Source: Hyphomicrobiales bacterium (GTDB lineage: Bacteria; Pseudomonadota; Alphaproteobacteria; Rhizobiales; Rhizobiaceae). From it: DNA of 64,000 nt. The stretch covers positions 62,001 through 126,000 of the forward strand of contig UEIF01000012.1 of assembly GCA_900468805.1 (NCBI GenBank). The letters are read 5' to 3'. The first letter of the stretch is position 1, and each line of letters begins with the position of its first letter. A program made the translations under genes and the position numbers. The notes below the pieces were generated by a model. It was given only the letters and a program-made list of their open reading frames with translations. It was not told the origin of the DNA and made no database searches. Of this stretch, positions 62,890 through 64,000 are shown piece by piece.

Positions 62890-63726
62890 ATGCTGAAGCA
62901 AGAAACCCGCGCAATGGACGGTCACTATGAGTTCGTGACCGTCTCGGATGGCGCAACCATCGCCTTCCGGCGATACGGCACACCGGGAAAGCCGCGCCTG
63001 CTGCTGATCCATTCGCTTGCCCTTGATGGCAGCATCTGGACGGATGTCGTCTCCAGACTGGAAGGACAGGCCGAGATAATCTGTATCGACTGCCGGGGGC
63101 ATGGCTGGAGCAGCCGTGCCCCCCTTTCCAACGCAATCGAGCGCTTCGCCGACGACGCTGCCGAGGTTCTCGACAAGGCCGGCTGGGACCAAGTGGTGGT
63201 TGCGGGCTGTTCCATGGGCGGCTGTATCACGCAGGCCTTCGCCGCCCATCACCCGGAACGGGTTTCGGCGATGACCCTCATCGATACTACCGCTTGGTAT
63301 GGAGAAAAGGCCCCGCAGGAATGGCGGGCGCGGGCTCAAAAAGCGAGGACTGAAGGCCTCGCCTCGATGGCGGCCTTCCAGGCGACCCGCTGGTTCGGAG
63401 ACGGGTTCAGGGCGCAAAACCCCGTCAAGATCCGGGAGATGATGGAGATCTTTGTCCGCAACGATCTCGACGCCTATGAAGCGACCTGCATCATGCTCGG
63501 CAATGCCGACCTTCGCAGCGCCCTTCCCGGCTTCCATTTCCCGGTTTCCGTCATTGTCGGCGAAGAGGACTATGCAACCCCTGTCGAGAGTGCGCGCCAG
63601 CTTGCAGAGGCGATCCCTGGGGCGTCCCTGACGATCCTGCCGGGCGCCCGGCATCTGACGCCGATAGAATGCAGCGATGTCATCGCGGATGCGATCGGCA
63701 TGATGATTGAAGCTGCCGCCAAATAG
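62890..63726 (+). CDS. Alpha/beta hydrolase, NicD/PcaD-like
   Basis: 278 residues. The nucleophile elbow is G-C-S-M-G-G (about 107-112), the acid is in E-E-D-Y-A-T-P, and the catalytic His in G-A-R-H-L-T-P. The L-I-H-S-L-A-L-D-G and D-C-R-G-H-G segments are alike in enol-lactonases and in N-formylmaleamate deformylase (NicD). Next to a NicC-like hydroxylase, NicD is a good guess: it would remove formate from N-formylmaleamate, the ring-cleavage product of 2,5-dihydroxypyridine. It starts 13 bp after the hydroxylase stop; a Met at 62914 is also possible. Confidence 0.75.
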   Translation: MLKQETRAMDGHYEFVTVSDGATIAFRRYGTPGKPRLLLIHSLALDGSIWTDVVSRLEGQAEIICIDCRGHGWSSRAPLSNAIERFADDAAEVLDKAGWDQVVVAGCSMGGCITQAFAAHHPERVSAMTLIDTTAWYGEKAPQEWRARAQKARTEGLASMAAFQATRWFGDGFRAQNPVKIREMMEIFVRNDLDAYEATCIMLGNADLRSALPGFHFPVSVIVGEEDYATPVESARQLAEAIPGASLTILPGARHLTPIECSDVIADAIGMMIEAAAK

Positions 63727-63789
63727 GGCGAAGCTGGCGGCAAGGAGGCGCCGCCAGCCTGTTTAACCGTGCCGATCTGGGAGGATGAT

Positions 63790-64000
63790 ATGCACGATAA
63801 CAATAGCATACTGGTCGCTGGCTCGGCTGCAGGTGAAGTCTCGCGAGACGGCCCGCAGCAGATGCGATTGCCAGGCCGGGCTGCGGTCTTGACCGCGCGT
63901 TTCGAAGCGATCCCCTTTACGTCCTGGCATCGCCGGGCGCGTATCGTCATGGGCAGCGCCACTTTTCTCGATGCCTTCGATGCGCTTTCGCTTGCCTTTG
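63790..64000 (+). CDS. MFS transporter, N-terminal part (cut off by window end)
   Basis: First 70 residues of a protein that continues past the window. A polar N-terminal stretch is followed by L-T-A-R-F-E-A-I-P-F-T-S-W-H-R-R-A-R-I and M-G-S-A-T-F-L-D-A-F-D-A-L-S-L, the usual start of TM1 in MFS aromatic-acid and metabolite carriers. GGGAGG precedes the ATG at 63790. Position as third gene of the hydroxylase cluster suggests uptake of the aromatic substrate (NicT role). Confidence 0.72.
   Translation, partial: MHDNNSILVAGSAAGEVSRDGPQQMRLPGRAAVLTARFEAIPFTSWHRRARIVMGSATFLDAFDALSLAF

Overview
The window looks like chromosomal DNA of a fast-growing rhizobium (Rhizobiaceae, most like Rhizobium). 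The signs are GC-rich genes packed on both strands, a rhizobial pcaDCHGB operon with a divergent pcaQ, a RIME-type intergenic palindromic repeat at 2980-3078, a CyaC-type redox-linked adenylate cyclase, and a cyoABCD-surf1 quinol oxidase operon. I see no rRNA, tRNA, insertion sequence, phage or CRISPR array.

Layout. 0.2-6 kb: a small HNH-like orphan, a DUF454 membrane protein, an acetamidase/formamidase, an IclR regulator, the RIME-like repeat, a PmtA-like phospholipid methyltransferase and an OmpR-type two-component pair. 6-12.6 kb: a 3-hydroxyisobutyrate-dehydrogenase-like enzyme, then pcaQ and pcaDCHGB, which take protocatechuate to beta-ketoadipate, then an SDR. pcaIJF is not in the window. 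12.6-17 kb: a small membrane protein and a three-gene ferric-iron/2-aminoethylphosphonate-type ABC importer. A four-unit Pho box with exact 11-bp spacing lies upstream, so phosphate-starvation control by PhoB is likely. 17-29 kb: a mixed envelope and signalling block with an MBL-fold hydrolase, polysaccharide deacetylase, glycosyltransferase, CyaC, FkbM methyltransferase, thioredoxin-reductase-like flavoprotein with an Rrf2 regulator, SAM methyltransferase, a DUF3095 protein that resembles a nucleotide cyclase, a UDP-HexNAc dehydrogenase, and another class III cyclase. 29-35 kb: a four-gene peptide-type ABC importer. 35-42.3 kb: three glycosyltransferases, a strange 904-residue ABC protein and a cyclic-nucleotide-binding protein. 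42.3-49 kb: an MHS-type MFS transporter, then cyoABCD and surf1. 49-58 kb: a double-PAS hybrid kinase, an FAD/NAD(P)-binding protein, an aldose 1-epimerase-like protein, a heterodimeric ABC exporter and a Gly-zipper secreted protein. 58-64 kb: a LacI regulator with an inositol-monophosphatase-family enzyme, then a LysR-controlled cluster of a NicC-like hydroxylase, an alpha/beta hydrolase and an MFS transporter cut off by the window end.

The strongest candidate for an undescribed system is at 35.2-42.3 kb. The ABC protein at 39026-41740 keeps an exporter-type membrane domain, but its nucleotide-binding domain has lost the Walker A Lys, Q-loop Gln, Walker B Asp-Glu and H-loop His. It also contains an insertion of about 280 residues in which a segment around an E/D-N-x-L-F-G motif is repeated. 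It sits between a glycosyltransferase operon and a cyclic-nucleotide-binding protein. Two class III cyclases and one cyclase-like protein lie 10-20 kb away. I infer a cNMP-responsive envelope-glycan assembly or export module with a pseudo-ATPase; the sequence does not prove this. All family assignments were made by reading the translated sequences, without database searches.
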